From the NCBI GenBank assembly GCA_900759435.1, contig CAAEVD010000253.1, positions 1-21,376 on the forward strand: DNA of 21,376 bases, given 5' to 3'. This stretch comes from an uncultured Collinsella sp. (GTDB taxonomy: Bacteria; Actinomycetota; Coriobacteriia; Coriobacteriales; Coriobacteriaceae). Shown here in pieces: positions 14,474-21,203 of this stretch; position 1 is the first letter of the stretch; the number at the start of each line of letters is the position of its first letter. A program made the position numbers and the translations under genes. The notes under the pieces were generated by a model. The model had not been told where the DNA came from. It searched no databases and saw nothing but the letters and a program-made list of their open reading frames with translations.

Positions 14474-15658
14474 AGAGCGCGTTTTGCAAAAGGCTTTAAG
14501 CGCGGCCGTTATGGGGCCAGGCTGGAAACGTCGGCGCACATCGTCGAGACGCTCGGGAATATCGATGTGCTGCGGGCAGTGACGTGCGCATTTGCCGCAC
14601 TTGACGCAATTGCTCACCAGCTTGGGCTCGTTCGTCCGCACCGCGCTCGCCGTAAAGTATTGAGACAGCCCCGTAAACCAACTATGCGCGTAGCTCGCGT
14701 TGTAGGCACCAAAGCAGCCGGGAATATTGATGCCCTTGGGGCACGGCATGCAGTAGCCGCACCCCGTACAGGGCACGCGATTCGATTTCTCAAACTCTCC
14801 CAGCACACGCGCGATGGTATCGAGCTGCTCTGTCGTCATCGAATCCGGCAGTGCGCAATCCGCCAATGCCGCGTTCTCGTCCACCTGCGCGGTATCGGTC
14901 ATACCCGATAGCAGCATCGTGACCTGAGGATGATTCCACACCCACGAAAGGCCCCAAGCAGCCGGCGTCTTCAGGTACGGATCGCGTACGCCATCGAGCA
15001 CGGCGCGGGCCCGCGGAGGCAGTTTGCCCGCTAAACGTCCGCCCAAAAGCGGCTCCATCACAAACACCGCGAGCCCGCGCTCGGCGGCTGCCATGAGTCC
15101 CGCCGTTCCCGCTTGGTAGCGCTCTCCAGCGTAGTTGTACTGGATCTGGCAAAAGTCCCAGTCATACGCGTCAAGCATCGTGAGAAAGTCCGCCGCACTG
15201 CCGTGGTACGAAAAGCCAATCTGGCGAATGCGCCCCGCCGCCTTTTGACGCGCGATCCAGTCCTCGATGCCCAGCGCCACCATGCGCTCCCACTGGGCGG
15301 GCGAGGTGATGTTGTGCATGAGGTAGTAGTCGATATGGTCAGTCCGCAAACGGTGCAGCTGCTCGTCAAAAAAGCGGTCGAAATCCTCCGCACATTTGCA
15401 CGAAGCGTGCGGCAACTTGGTCGCGAGCAAAATCTGGTCGCGCAGACCCAGGCGCTCAAGCGAAGCTCCCACACAAGCTTCGTTACCGGGGTAGAGATAG
15501 GCCGTGTCCAGATAGGTTATCCCTTGCTCCACCGCACGGGAAATGATGGCATCGGCCGTCTTCGCATCGGGGTGTCCCGGCGCGCCGGGAAACCTCATGC
15601 ACCCCAGCCCCAACGCCGAGATACGGTTACCGCTTTTGGGGTCAACGCGATACTGCAC
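14471..15658 (-). CDS. Aldo/keto reductase with C-terminal 4Fe-4S clusters
   Basis: A 395-residue predicted oxidoreductase (COG1453-like). The TIM-barrel reductase part has the catalytic tetrad D51 (YLDTAY), Y56, K81 (ATKLPH) and H115 (YYLMHN). The C-terminal part carries two ferredoxin-type motifs, CTGCGYCMPCPKGINIP and CVKCGKCARHCPQHIDIP, typical of anaerobe members, so electrons may come from iron-sulfur centres. The substrate is unknown. The GTG start at 15656-15658 has GAGGAGGGG just upstream. The frame stays open upstream to 16087 but that sequence is not family-like and crosses the divergent gene. The TGA stop lies at the very edge of repeat B. Confidence 0.92.
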   Translation of the reverse strand: MQYRVDPKSGNRISALGLGCMRFPGAPGHPDAKTADAIISRAVEQGITYLDTAYLYPGNEACVGASLERLGLRDQILLATKLPHASCKCAEDFDRFFDEQLHRLRTDHIDYYLMHNITSPAQWERMVALGIEDWIARQKAAGRIRQIGFSYHGSAADFLTMLDAYDWDFCQIQYNYAGERYQAGTAGLMAAAERGLAVFVMEPLLGGRLAGKLPPRARAVLDGVRDPYLKTPAAWGLSWVWNHPQVTMLLSGMTDTAQVDENAALADCALPDSMTTEQLDTIARVLGEFEKSNRVPCTGCGYCMPCPKGINIPGCFGAYNASYAHSWFTGLSQYFTASAVRTNEPKLVSNCVKCGKCARHCPQHIDIPERLDDVRRRFQPGPITAALKAFCKTRS

Positions 15659-15744
15659 GGCCCCTCCTCTCCCATCGAAGCCCTGACAAGGCGAAACAAA
15701 CCCGTCACGCCACCGAAACACATCAGAATCGCAATCGAGAACGT

Positions 15745-15774
15745 ATCGTAACCCAGCAGAAATCGAGCCGTCAC
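15745..15774 (-). promoter_or_regulatory. Candidate promoter of the aldo/keto reductase gene
   Basis: On the minus strand GTGACG (15769-15774) and TACGAT (15745-15750) have an 18-base spacer, about 85 bases before the start codon. The match is only moderate. Confidence 0.4.
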
Positions 15775-15820
15775 GGAAGCGCTTTAACATCAGCAAAAAG
15801 CCCGATGAAAGGAGGCAAGC

Positions 15821-16015
15821 GTGACCACGCGTGAGGACGCCTACCCTTATCCCGGCGAGCAATACATCCACTCGGTCGACCGTTACCAGATCGAGGTCAT
15901 GGACCATCTGGACGAGCTTCCCGCCACAGGCGCTGTCATCTTCTGCACCTTCCCCAAGGTGCGCGATGGCGTTGGATATCCCGCACGCGTTTTCGCGGTC
16001 TGCCCTGCGGCATAA
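15821..16015 (+). CDS. Short ORF resembling the C-terminus of cyclase/kynurenine formamidase family
   Basis: A 64-residue ORF with a GTG start and GGAGG five bases upstream. Residues 24-62 (IEVMDHLDELPATGAVIFC, then FPKVRDGVGYPARVFAV) resemble the last strand pair of cyclase-family proteins (PF04199, kynurenine formamidase type), which end in a pattern like LxxLPxxGxxFxxxPxKxxxGxGxPxRxxA. The family is normally about 200-250 residues. The catalytic N-terminal part with its HxGTHxD-type motif is missing, so this is probably a translated remnant or a repurposed fragment. It stands alone between the divergent reductase and the terminator at 16094. Confidence 0.6.
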   Translation: MTTREDAYPYPGEQYIHSVDRYQIEVMDHLDELPATGAVIFCTFPKVRDGVGYPARVFAVCPAA

Positions 16016-16093
16016 GCGCACAGCGCAATAGTTTCTTTTTCTTAACAGCAGCCCCGCGCGCTCACCAAACGTCCCGGCGACATACAATCCATC

Positions 16094-16120
16094 AGGCGCC
16101 CCTTACGCGGGCGCCTTTTA
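16094..16120 (+). terminator. Rho-independent terminator
   Basis: An 8-bp stem AGGCGCCC / GGGCGCCT with a seven-base loop, then TTTT. It ends the transcript of the short ORF upstream. A TACAAT just before it (16083-16088) could be a -10 element for the downstream reductase, in which case the hairpin would sit in its leader. Confidence 0.75.
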
Positions 16121-16138
16121 TATGGGGAGATGATTCAC

Positions 16139-17053
16139 ATGCAGATCAACAAGGTCGCCTTTGTCGGCAAGGGCGGTGTCGGCTTGCTCTATGGCAGCAT
16201 GATCGCCCAAGCACTCGGCAATGACGCCGTCGAATACGTTATGGATGACGCCCGTTTTGAGCGTCACGCGGGCGACGCGCTCACCGTCAACGGCAAGCCC
16301 TGTGCGCTAAAATCCGTCCGCGTCAGCGAGGCAACGCCCGCCGATCTGGTCATTCTCACGGTCAAGACGACGGGACTCAACCAAGCGCTCAAGACTATGG
16401 AGCGCGTCGTGGGACCCAACACGCTCATCGCCTCGCTGTGCAACGGCATTACGAGCGAGCAAAAGATTGCCGAGCGCTTTGGCTGGAAGCACACCGTCCT
16501 GGGTATCTGCCAGGGCATGGACGCCGTATTCCTCGACGGCGCGCTTACCTTTACCAATGCGGGCGAAATCCGCTTTGGCGCGGCGGCCGGCACGGATCCC
16601 GCAACCATCACCGCAATCGACGAGCTCTACACGCGCTGCGGCATCGCCCATACCGTCGAGAGCGACATTGCGCACCGCATGTGGGCCAAACTCATGCTCA
16701 ACGACGGCATCAACCAGACCTGCATGGCCTACGGCGGGACCTACGGAAGCGCCACGGAGCCGGGCTCCGAGCAGCGCCGCTGCTTTGTTTCCGCCATGCG
16801 AGAGACGCTTGCGGTCGCCAACGCCGAGGGCATTGAGCTGACCGAGGCAGACCTGACGCAGATGGTGCACCTCATCGAGGGGATCGACCCCGCCGGTATG
16901 CCCTCGATGGCGCAGGACCGCATCGCAAGGCGCAAAACCGAAGTCGAGGAATTCGCGGGCACCATTTGCCGCCTGGCCGCCAAACACGATATCCAAGTGC
17001 CGCAAAACGATTGGCTCTACCAGAGGATTCGCGAAATAGAAAGCAGCTGGTAG
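16139..17053 (+). CDS. 2-dehydropantoate 2-reductase family protein (ketopantoate reductase)
   Basis: A 304-residue NADPH-dependent reductase of the PanE/ApbA family, whose typical member reduces ketopantoate to pantoate in pantothenate (coenzyme A) synthesis. The Rossmann motif GKGGVG is at 10-15, LTVKTTGL at about 73-80, LCNGITSEQ at about 100-108, and the catalytic lysine K184 in MWAKLMLN. SMAQD at 256-260 and TEVE at 267-270 are the C-terminal substrate-site signature. I prefer the ATG at 16139, with GGGGAG nine bases upstream, over the ATG at 16130, which abuts that site. The family includes paralogues of uncertain substrate and no other pantothenate gene is nearby, so I give no gene symbol. 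Confidence 0.9.
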   Translation: MQINKVAFVGKGGVGLLYGSMIAQALGNDAVEYVMDDARFERHAGDALTVNGKPCALKSVRVSEATPADLVILTVKTTGLNQALKTMERVVGPNTLIASLCNGITSEQKIAERFGWKHTVLGICQGMDAVFLDGALTFTNAGEIRFGAAAGTDPATITAIDELYTRCGIAHTVESDIAHRMWAKLMLNDGINQTCMAYGGTYGSATEPGSEQRRCFVSAMRETLAVANAEGIELTEADLTQMVHLIEGIDPAGMPSMAQDRIARRKTEVEEFAGTICRLAAKHDIQVPQNDWLYQRIREIESSW

Positions 17054-17088
17054 CCTCGGCCGCATCGCGACGCGCGCAATACAAGCAG

Positions 17089-17128
17089 ACAGGCCTTCGC
17101 GAGGATTCCGTCATTCGCGAAGGCCTGT
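17089..17128. terminator. Bidirectional terminator hairpin
   Basis: A perfect 14-bp stem ACAGGCCTTCGCGA / TCGCGAAGGCCTGT with a 12-base loop. It lies between the convergent reductase and small membrane-protein genes. The uridine tract is weak on both sides. Confidence 0.75.
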
Positions 17129-17144
17129 TGCATTTAGCTCGAGG

Positions 17145-17363
17145 CTAAAACTGAGGCTTATTTTGCGATTCCGGAACCTCGTCCTCGTCATCGCGGCAAA
17201 GTAGCACGCCGGCGCTTCCCAGCAGCGCCGCTGCAATCAAAGCGCCCACAACCACAGGAGCGGCACCCGTAGCGGACTGCAAGCCGACAGCTAACGCCGC
17301 CGTCGGACCAAGACATCCGATCAAAAGGGCAACGACGGCAATAGCGACATCTCGAGCGTTCAT
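17145..17363 (-). CDS. Small two-helix membrane protein, unknown function
   Basis: A 72-residue protein with two hydrophobic segments (about 6-27 and 35-56) rich in Ala, Gly, Val and Leu. They are joined by a short QSATGAAP turn and followed by an acidic tail (CRDDEDEVPES). I recognise no family. The ATG at 17361-17363 has GGAGGA nine bases upstream, so it is very likely translated. A hairpin abuts that ribosome site. It may be cotranscribed with the secreted-protein gene upstream, although a hairpin at 17479-17522 separates them. Confidence 0.7.
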   Translation of the reverse strand: MNARDVAIAVVALLIGCLGPTAALAVGLQSATGAAPVVVGALIAAALLGSAGVLLCRDDEDEVPESQNKPQF

Positions 17364-17377
17364 GGGACCACTTCCTC

Positions 17378-17402
17378 CACGAGAAAGACTTTGTTTCTCG
17401 TG
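17378..17402 (-). promoter_or_regulatory. Hairpin abutting the ribosome binding site
   Basis: A perfect 9-bp stem CACGAGAAA / TTTCTCGTG with a seven-base loop. Its 3' base is the first G of the GGAGG used by the small membrane-protein gene. It could tune ribosome access or protect the 5' end of the mRNA. Confidence 0.5.
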
Positions 17403-17478
17403 ACTTAGTGTGCCCCGCGCCCATATGCGCGGCGTACTGCCACGGTAAGCGCTCTGTTAACTCAAACGCATACATAGA

Positions 17479-17522
17479 ACGGGCGTCCTTACGTTGCCCT
17501 AAAGCTCGGTAAAGACGCCCGT
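17479..17522 (-). terminator. Hairpin after the secreted-protein gene
   Basis: A stem ACGGGCGTC-C-TTAC / GTAA-A-GACGCCCGT (13 of 14 paired) around a 16-base loop, 28 bases after the gene ending at 17550. On the minus strand it is followed by TTCTATGT, a poor uridine tract, so termination may be partial. Confidence 0.55.
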
Positions 17523-17549
17523 CCGCCAAATATCCGTGATGCAGAAAAA

Positions 17550-18305
17550 TTACCAGCCAGTGTAGTAATCGGTGGTTCCGGCAGCGCAGCCGGAGTCATA
17601 GACCTTGCACTCGCCCTTGGACCCGGTAAACGTGGAGCCCTGGGCCTTATCGCCCGCGGCAACGACGTAGTAGCCATCGGAATCGCGCCAAAAGCCCTCG
17701 GCGTCCTGCGTCCATTCGCCCGTGCGGTGGTGATACAACACGTTGCTGCTGTAATAAGTCTCGCGGCGGCCGTTATAGTTATTGACGCCGCTCGAGCGCG
17801 TCAGGCCCGAGCCGTTCGCGTAATACGCAGCAGGCGCGTAAGACGAACCGGAGCCGGCGTTGTAATACGAAGCCTGAACGGCCTCAGCAGCCTCGAGCGC
17901 CTCGCGCTTGGCATCCTCAAGCGTGGAGCGGAGCTCATCGAGCTCGGTCGACTTGGCGTCGACCTCCCCCATCGTCAACAGGCTGCCCGCACCGTCGATG
18001 CAACCATGCAGCACAGCGCGCTCGTCATCGGTGGCATAGTCGCCATACATATTCATAATGATCTGAGCGCGCATCTCCAGGGAGTCGCGCTTCGCCCCCA
18101 TCGAGGCGTTCCACTCCTGCATAGAGCCATAACCGTCACCGCGGTAGTCGACGGGCTGCACCAGCGTCGCCTCGGACGGCGTAGATCCGACCGTATCGGA
18201 TAGTGTTGCCGCGTGGGCATCAGTTGCGCCGGCGCCCGCCAAAAGTGCCACGGTCAGAGCGGCGGAAAGGGCGGCGGCTTTCGGTTTTCGTGAATCGATC
18301 CTCAT
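17550..18305 (-). CDS. Secreted protein with coiled coil and 3D-like C-terminal domain
   Basis: A 251-residue exported protein. The signal peptide is about 1-32 (ends DAHA|A). A helical region has a coiled-coil stretch at about 113-146 (ELDELRSTLEDAKREALEAAE), then a Ser/Tyr/Gly-rich linker. The C-terminal domain (about 200-251) includes DGYYVVAAGDK, GSTFTGSKGECKVYDSGC and the end TTDYYTGW. That pattern recalls the compact 3D/double-psi-barrel domains of cell-wall-active proteins; this is a resemblance by eye, and the usual conserved aspartates are not all evident. The ATG at 18303-18305 has GGAGG 11 bases upstream. A longer frame to 18611 crosses hairpins and has no ribosome site. A role at the cell wall is likely but unproven. 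Confidence 0.8.
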   Translation of the reverse strand: MRIDSRKPKAAALSAALTVALLAGAGATDAHAATLSDTVGSTPSEATLVQPVDYRGDGYGSMQEWNASMGAKRDSLEMRAQIIMNMYGDYATDDERAVLHGCIDGAGSLLTMGEVDAKSTELDELRSTLEDAKREALEAAEAVQASYYNAGSGSSYAPAAYYANGSGLTRSSGVNNYNGRRETYYSSNVLYHHRTGEWTQDAEGFWRDSDGYYVVAAGDKAQGSTFTGSKGECKVYDSGCAAGTTDYYTGW

Positions 18306-18617
18306 GTAGCTGGAAACCTCCGTAGTGCGTTTTTGCTGCGTTTGGGCTGCGTGTGATTCGATCGCGCTGCATAGTACCCCGAGCAAATCGCGACCTGCGG
18401 TTTTACTCAAAAGGCGCACGTCAATTGCGTAAAACTCACATCCTCTTAACAGGAGTTTTCCACAACTCGAATGCATAAAGCGTGCCAAAAACCCTGTTTT
18501 TGCACCCTCTCTATGCAAAAAAGGCACCTGTGCAACCATTGTTCGCACAGGCGCCTTGAGCAGGCATTTTATGCAGTTATACCTATCGAGTCGCAAGGGG
18601 TCCTTGCACAAGTCGCC
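18306..18617. other. 312-bp spacer between the sulfhydrylase and secreted-protein genes
   Basis: It holds the sulfhydrylase terminator (18515-18557) and a second hairpin at about 18482-18505 (GTGCCAAAAAC / GTTTTTGCAC with one bulge). The AT-richer stretch at about 18410-18470 should carry the promoter of the secreted-protein gene, but I could not pair convincing -35 and -10 hexamers. No ORF or RNA gene is seen. Confidence 0.5.
18515..18557 (-). terminator. Terminator of the sulfhydrylase gene
   Basis: On the minus strand a stem AAGGC-GC-CTGTGC / GCACAG-GT-GCCTT with an 11-base loop is followed by TTTTTT. It lies 61 bases after the stop codon of the gene ending at 18618. Confidence 0.85.
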
Positions 18618-19928
18618 TTACTCGTCCAGCGCGGCGAAGGCCTGCTTCAGATCCCAAATGATATCCTCGGCGTTCTCGGTACCGATGGAAAGACGGATCG
18701 TGGAGGGCGTGATGTTCTGCTCGGCGAGCTCCTCGGCAGAGAGCTGGGAGTGCGTGGTGGTAGCCGGGTGCACGACGAGCGACTTGACGTCGGCCACGTT
18801 GGCGAGCAGCGAGAACACCTGCAGATGATCGATGAACTTCCAAGCTGCCTCCTGGCCACCCTTAATCTCAAAGGTAAAGATCGAAGCACCGCCGTTGGGG
18901 AAGTACTTCTGATAGAGCTCGTGATCGGGGTGCTCAGGCAGGCTCGGGTGGTTCACCTTGGCGACGTGGCTGTCACCAGCCAGGAACTCAACGACCTTCT
19001 TGGTGTTCTCGACATGACGGTCAACGCGCAGCGACAGGGTCTCGGTGCCCTGGAGCAGGACCCAGGCGTTGAACGGGCTGATGCAGGCGCCCTCGTCACG
19101 CAGCAGGATAGCGCGGACATAGGTTGCGAAGGCGGCGGGACCGGCAGCCTCGGCAAACGAAACACCGTGGTAGGAGGGGTTGGGCTCAGCGATCTGGGCG
19201 TACTTTCCGCTCGCCTTCCAATCGAAGTTACCGCCGTCGACGATCACACCGCCCAGCGAGGTGCCGTGGCCGCCGATGAACTTGGTTGCGGAGTGGACGA
19301 CGATGTTGGCACCATGCTCCAGCGGACGGAACAGATACGGGGTGCCGAAGGTGTTATCGACGACAACCGGCAGACCGTGCTTCTTGGCGATCTCGGAGAT
19401 GGCGTCGATGTTGGGGATGTCGGAGTTGGGGTTGCCGAGCGTCTCGAGATAGATGACCGTGGTGTTGTCCTTGATGGCACCCTCGACCTCTTCAAGGTTA
19501 TGGGCATCGACAAACGTGGTCTCGACGCCAAACTGGGAGAGCGTATGCTCCAGCAGGTTGTAGGAGCCACCGTAGATGGTCTTCTGAGCCACCATGTGGT
19601 CACCGGCCTGGGCAAGAGCCTGCAGGGTATAGGTGATGGCAGCAGCACCGGAGGCGACGGCAAGACCTGCCACGCCACCCTCGAGGGCGGCGATACGGCC
19701 CTCGAAGACGCCCTGGGTGGAGTTGGTCAGACGGCCGTAGATGTTACCGGCGTCGGCAAGACCAAAGCGGTCGGCGGCGTGCTGGGAGTTGCGGAACACA
19801 TAGCTCGTGGTCTGGTAGATAGGCACGGCGCGGGAGTCGGATGCAGGATCGGCGCTCTCCTGGCCAACGTGCAGCTGCAGGGTATCGAAACCAAAGGTGT
19901 GCTCGGGGTTGTTGATAAACTGGCTCAT
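18618..19928 (-). CDS. O-acetylhomoserine sulfhydrylase (aminocarboxypropyltransferase)
   Basis: A 436-residue PLP enzyme of the Cys/Met metabolism family, MetY type. It joins O-acetylhomoserine with sulfide to make homocysteine, the direct-sulfhydrylation route to methionine. The start FGFDTLQLHVGQE and PIYQTTSYVF are typical of MetY. The PLP-binding lysine is K216 in HSATKFIGGHGTS, and VVDNTFGTPYLFRPLEHGA precedes it. The long insert before the C-terminus and the overall length favour MetY over the shorter cystathionine gamma-synthase or lyase. The ATG at 19926-19928 has AAGGAG six bases upstream. The leader is long (about 178 bases) and encodes a 17-residue peptide. It is divergent from a LysR regulator that may control it. 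Confidence 0.93.
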   Translation of the reverse strand: MSQFINNPEHTFGFDTLQLHVGQESADPASDSRAVPIYQTTSYVFRNSQHAADRFGLADAGNIYGRLTNSTQGVFEGRIAALEGGVAGLAVASGAAAITYTLQALAQAGDHMVAQKTIYGGSYNLLEHTLSQFGVETTFVDAHNLEEVEGAIKDNTTVIYLETLGNPNSDIPNIDAISEIAKKHGLPVVVDNTFGTPYLFRPLEHGANIVVHSATKFIGGHGTSLGGVIVDGGNFDWKASGKYAQIAEPNPSYHGVSFAEAAGPAAFATYVRAILLRDEGACISPFNAWVLLQGTETLSLRVDRHVENTKKVVEFLAGDSHVAKVNHPSLPEHPDHELYQKYFPNGGASIFTFEIKGGQEAAWKFIDHLQVFSLLANVADVKSLVVHPATTTHSQLSAEELAEQNITPSTIRLSIGTENAEDIIWDLKQAFAALDE

Positions 19929-19982
19929 GATGATCTCCTTGATCGAACAAAAGTAATAAGAGTAAGAGAAATAAGTCGCTGT

Positions 19983-20014
19983 CTCCTGATCACGCCAACG
20001 GGCGCAAACAGGAG
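19983..20014 (-). promoter_or_regulatory. Possible attenuator hairpin in the sulfhydrylase leader
   Basis: On the minus strand CTCCTG (20009-20014) can pair with CAGGAG (19983-19988). Between them a small inner stem CGCC / GGCG (19993-20004) can form. The 5' arm lies in the leader peptide's Ser11-Cys12 codons, and the peptide's stop codon lies inside the hairpin. The same CTCCT could instead pair with the AGGAG of the sulfhydrylase ribosome site (19935-19939). This supports a switch, but only as inference. Confidence 0.4.
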
Positions 20015-20043
20015 CCCGGCATTCGTCTTGGCAAGCAGTTCAT
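19990..20043 (-). CDS. Possible leader peptide of the sulfhydrylase gene (17 aa)
   Basis: A short ORF, MNCLPRRMPGSCLRPLA, starts at ATG 20041-20043 with AAAGGAGG seven bases upstream, one of the strongest ribosome sites in the window. It lies wholly within the leader between the promoter at 20112-20140 and the sulfhydrylase start. It has two Cys (positions 3 and 12), Met 8 and three Arg. Leader peptides that sense Cys or Met supply are known for sulfur genes in other actinobacteria, but this sequence matches none that I can recall. Translation is likely from the ribosome site; a regulatory role is inferred. Confidence 0.5.
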   Translation of the reverse strand: MNCLPRRMPGSCLRPLA

Positions 20044-20111
20044 ATGCGGGCCTCCTTTCGCATCCCGGTTCCGTGGTCGGCTTAATTACCTACCGCCTTT
20101 GTGTGTTTTGA

Positions 20112-20140
20112 ATAGTACGAGCATCGTCTCCCCGGGTCAA
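20112..20140 (-). promoter_or_regulatory. Promoter of the sulfhydrylase gene
   Basis: On the minus strand TTGACC (20135-20140) and TACTAT (20112-20117) have an ideal 17-base spacer. Transcription would start near 20106. It lies about 60-90 bases from the LysR start, so the two divergent promoters are close enough for shared control. Confidence 0.75.
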
Positions 20141-20162
20141 TCACTTAAAAGCGCTAATCTGT

Positions 20163-20179
20163 TATCGGTTTTGTAGATA
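20163..20179. promoter_or_regulatory. Candidate LysR-type operator
   Basis: TATCGGTTTTGTAGATA contains ATC-N9-GAT, a T-N11-A dyad of the kind bound by LysR-type regulators. It lies 23 bases before the regulator start and about 25 bases upstream of the divergent promoter's -35, a usual place for autoregulation and control of the neighbour. Confidence 0.45.
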
Positions 20180-20201
20180 GCACTCGAAAGGATGGGCGCC
20201 G

Positions 20202-21104
20202 ATGACCCTCCAACAGCTTCGCTTTTTGATCGCCGTTGCAGAGTCCGGTTCGATCAACGCCGCAGCCCAGCGCCTCTATACGGCACAGTCCAATATCTCC
20301 AATGCCGTCAAAAGCCTGGAGCAGGAACTTCATATCGAAATCTTTACGCGCTCTAGCCGCGGTGTTGCACTCACCAACGACGGCACCGAGCTTTTGGGTT
20401 ATGCACGCCAGGTCGTAGAGCAGGCCGACATGCTCGAGGCCCGCTACGAGGACGGCGGTACACCTCAGGCCCGCCTTGCCATCTCGGCCCAACACTACGC
20501 GTTTTCGGTCGAGGCCTTTGTCAACGTGGTCGAGCGCTGCCGCGACAGCAAGTTCGAGTTCATCATGCGCGAGACCACCACAGCGCAGATCATCGACGAC
20601 GTGCGCGCGTTTCGCAGCGACATCGGCATCCTCTATCTGGACGACTTTAATACCCGTGTCTTGCAGAAGGCCTTTACCGATGCCCGAGCGAGCTTTCATC
20701 CCCTCTTTGATGCGAAAGTCCACGTGTTCGTTAGCGAGCGTCACCCGCTCGCACGCCGCCCTCAGCTGTCCCTTGCCGACCTCACGCCCTATACGCGCTA
20801 CAGCTTTGAGCAGGGAACCTCGAACTCCTTCTATTACGCCGAGGAACCGTTTAGCTATATTCCCTGCAACCGCAACATCCGCGTGTCCGACCGCGGGACG
20901 CTCACCAACCTGCTCATCACCTCGAACGGCTATGCGCTATCGACCGGCGTCCTCTCCAGCGAAATGCAATGGGGTATGGCATCGATCCCGTTAGCAGACG
21001 CCCCAACGATGCACGTAGGCTATATCATGCACGACGAGCGCAAGCCCTCTCCCCTCTTGCAGCAATACCTCGACGAACTTAACCGCATCATCCATGCCAA
21101 CTAA
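20202..21104 (+). CDS. LysR-type transcriptional regulator
   Basis: A 300-residue regulator. The N-terminal winged helix-turn-helix (about 1-60) has the classic pattern MTLQQLRFLIAVAESGSI, AAAQRLYTAQSNISNAVKSLE, then FTRSSRGVALTNDG. The C-terminal ligand-binding domain (about 90-295) includes DIGILYLDDF and HPLARRPQLSLADL. The ATG at 20202 has AAAGGA nine bases upstream. Divergence from the O-acetylhomoserine sulfhydrylase gene makes that gene the first candidate target, possibly with a sulfur-metabolism effector such as O-acetylserine or homocysteine. That is inference from position; the effector cannot be read from the sequence. Confidence 0.92.
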   Translation: MTLQQLRFLIAVAESGSINAAAQRLYTAQSNISNAVKSLEQELHIEIFTRSSRGVALTNDGTELLGYARQVVEQADMLEARYEDGGTPQARLAISAQHYAFSVEAFVNVVERCRDSKFEFIMRETTTAQIIDDVRAFRSDIGILYLDDFNTRVLQKAFTDARASFHPLFDAKVHVFVSERHPLARRPQLSLADLTPYTRYSFEQGTSNSFYYAEEPFSYIPCNRNIRVSDRGTLTNLLITSNGYALSTGVLSSEMQWGMASIPLADAPTMHVGYIMHDERKPSPLLQQYLDELNRIIHAN

Positions 21105-21159
21105 CTGTCAGAAGACGGGGTAGAAATCGTAGATTGCTAGCCCCCGGCGGGCATGGCGC

Positions 21160-21165
21160 TACAAT
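21160..21165 (+). promoter_or_regulatory. Candidate -10 element of rnhA
   Basis: TACAAT lies 38 bases before the rnhA start. The nearest -35-like word, TTGCTA (21134-21139), is 20 bases away, which is long. Confidence 0.35.
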
Positions 21166-21203
21166 GGTCACTCACACGAAACGTACCCAATGAAAGGAAG
21201 CCC

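Noticed and set aside
15659..16087. Upstream extension of the aldo/keto reductase frame
   Set aside because: The extra 143 residues are not family-like, overlap the divergent short ORF, and the GTG at 15658 has a strong ribosome site exactly where the family begins.
20020..20070. A second, overlapping seven-codon upstream ORF starting at ATGCGAAAGG on the minus strand
   Set aside because: It has no good ribosome site of its own, and its codons simply span the ribosome site of the 17-codon leader peptide.
18471..20111. A 546-residue plus-strand frame opposite the sulfhydrylase
   Set aside because: It crosses the terminator, the whole enzyme gene, its leader and its promoter, and has no recognisable domain.
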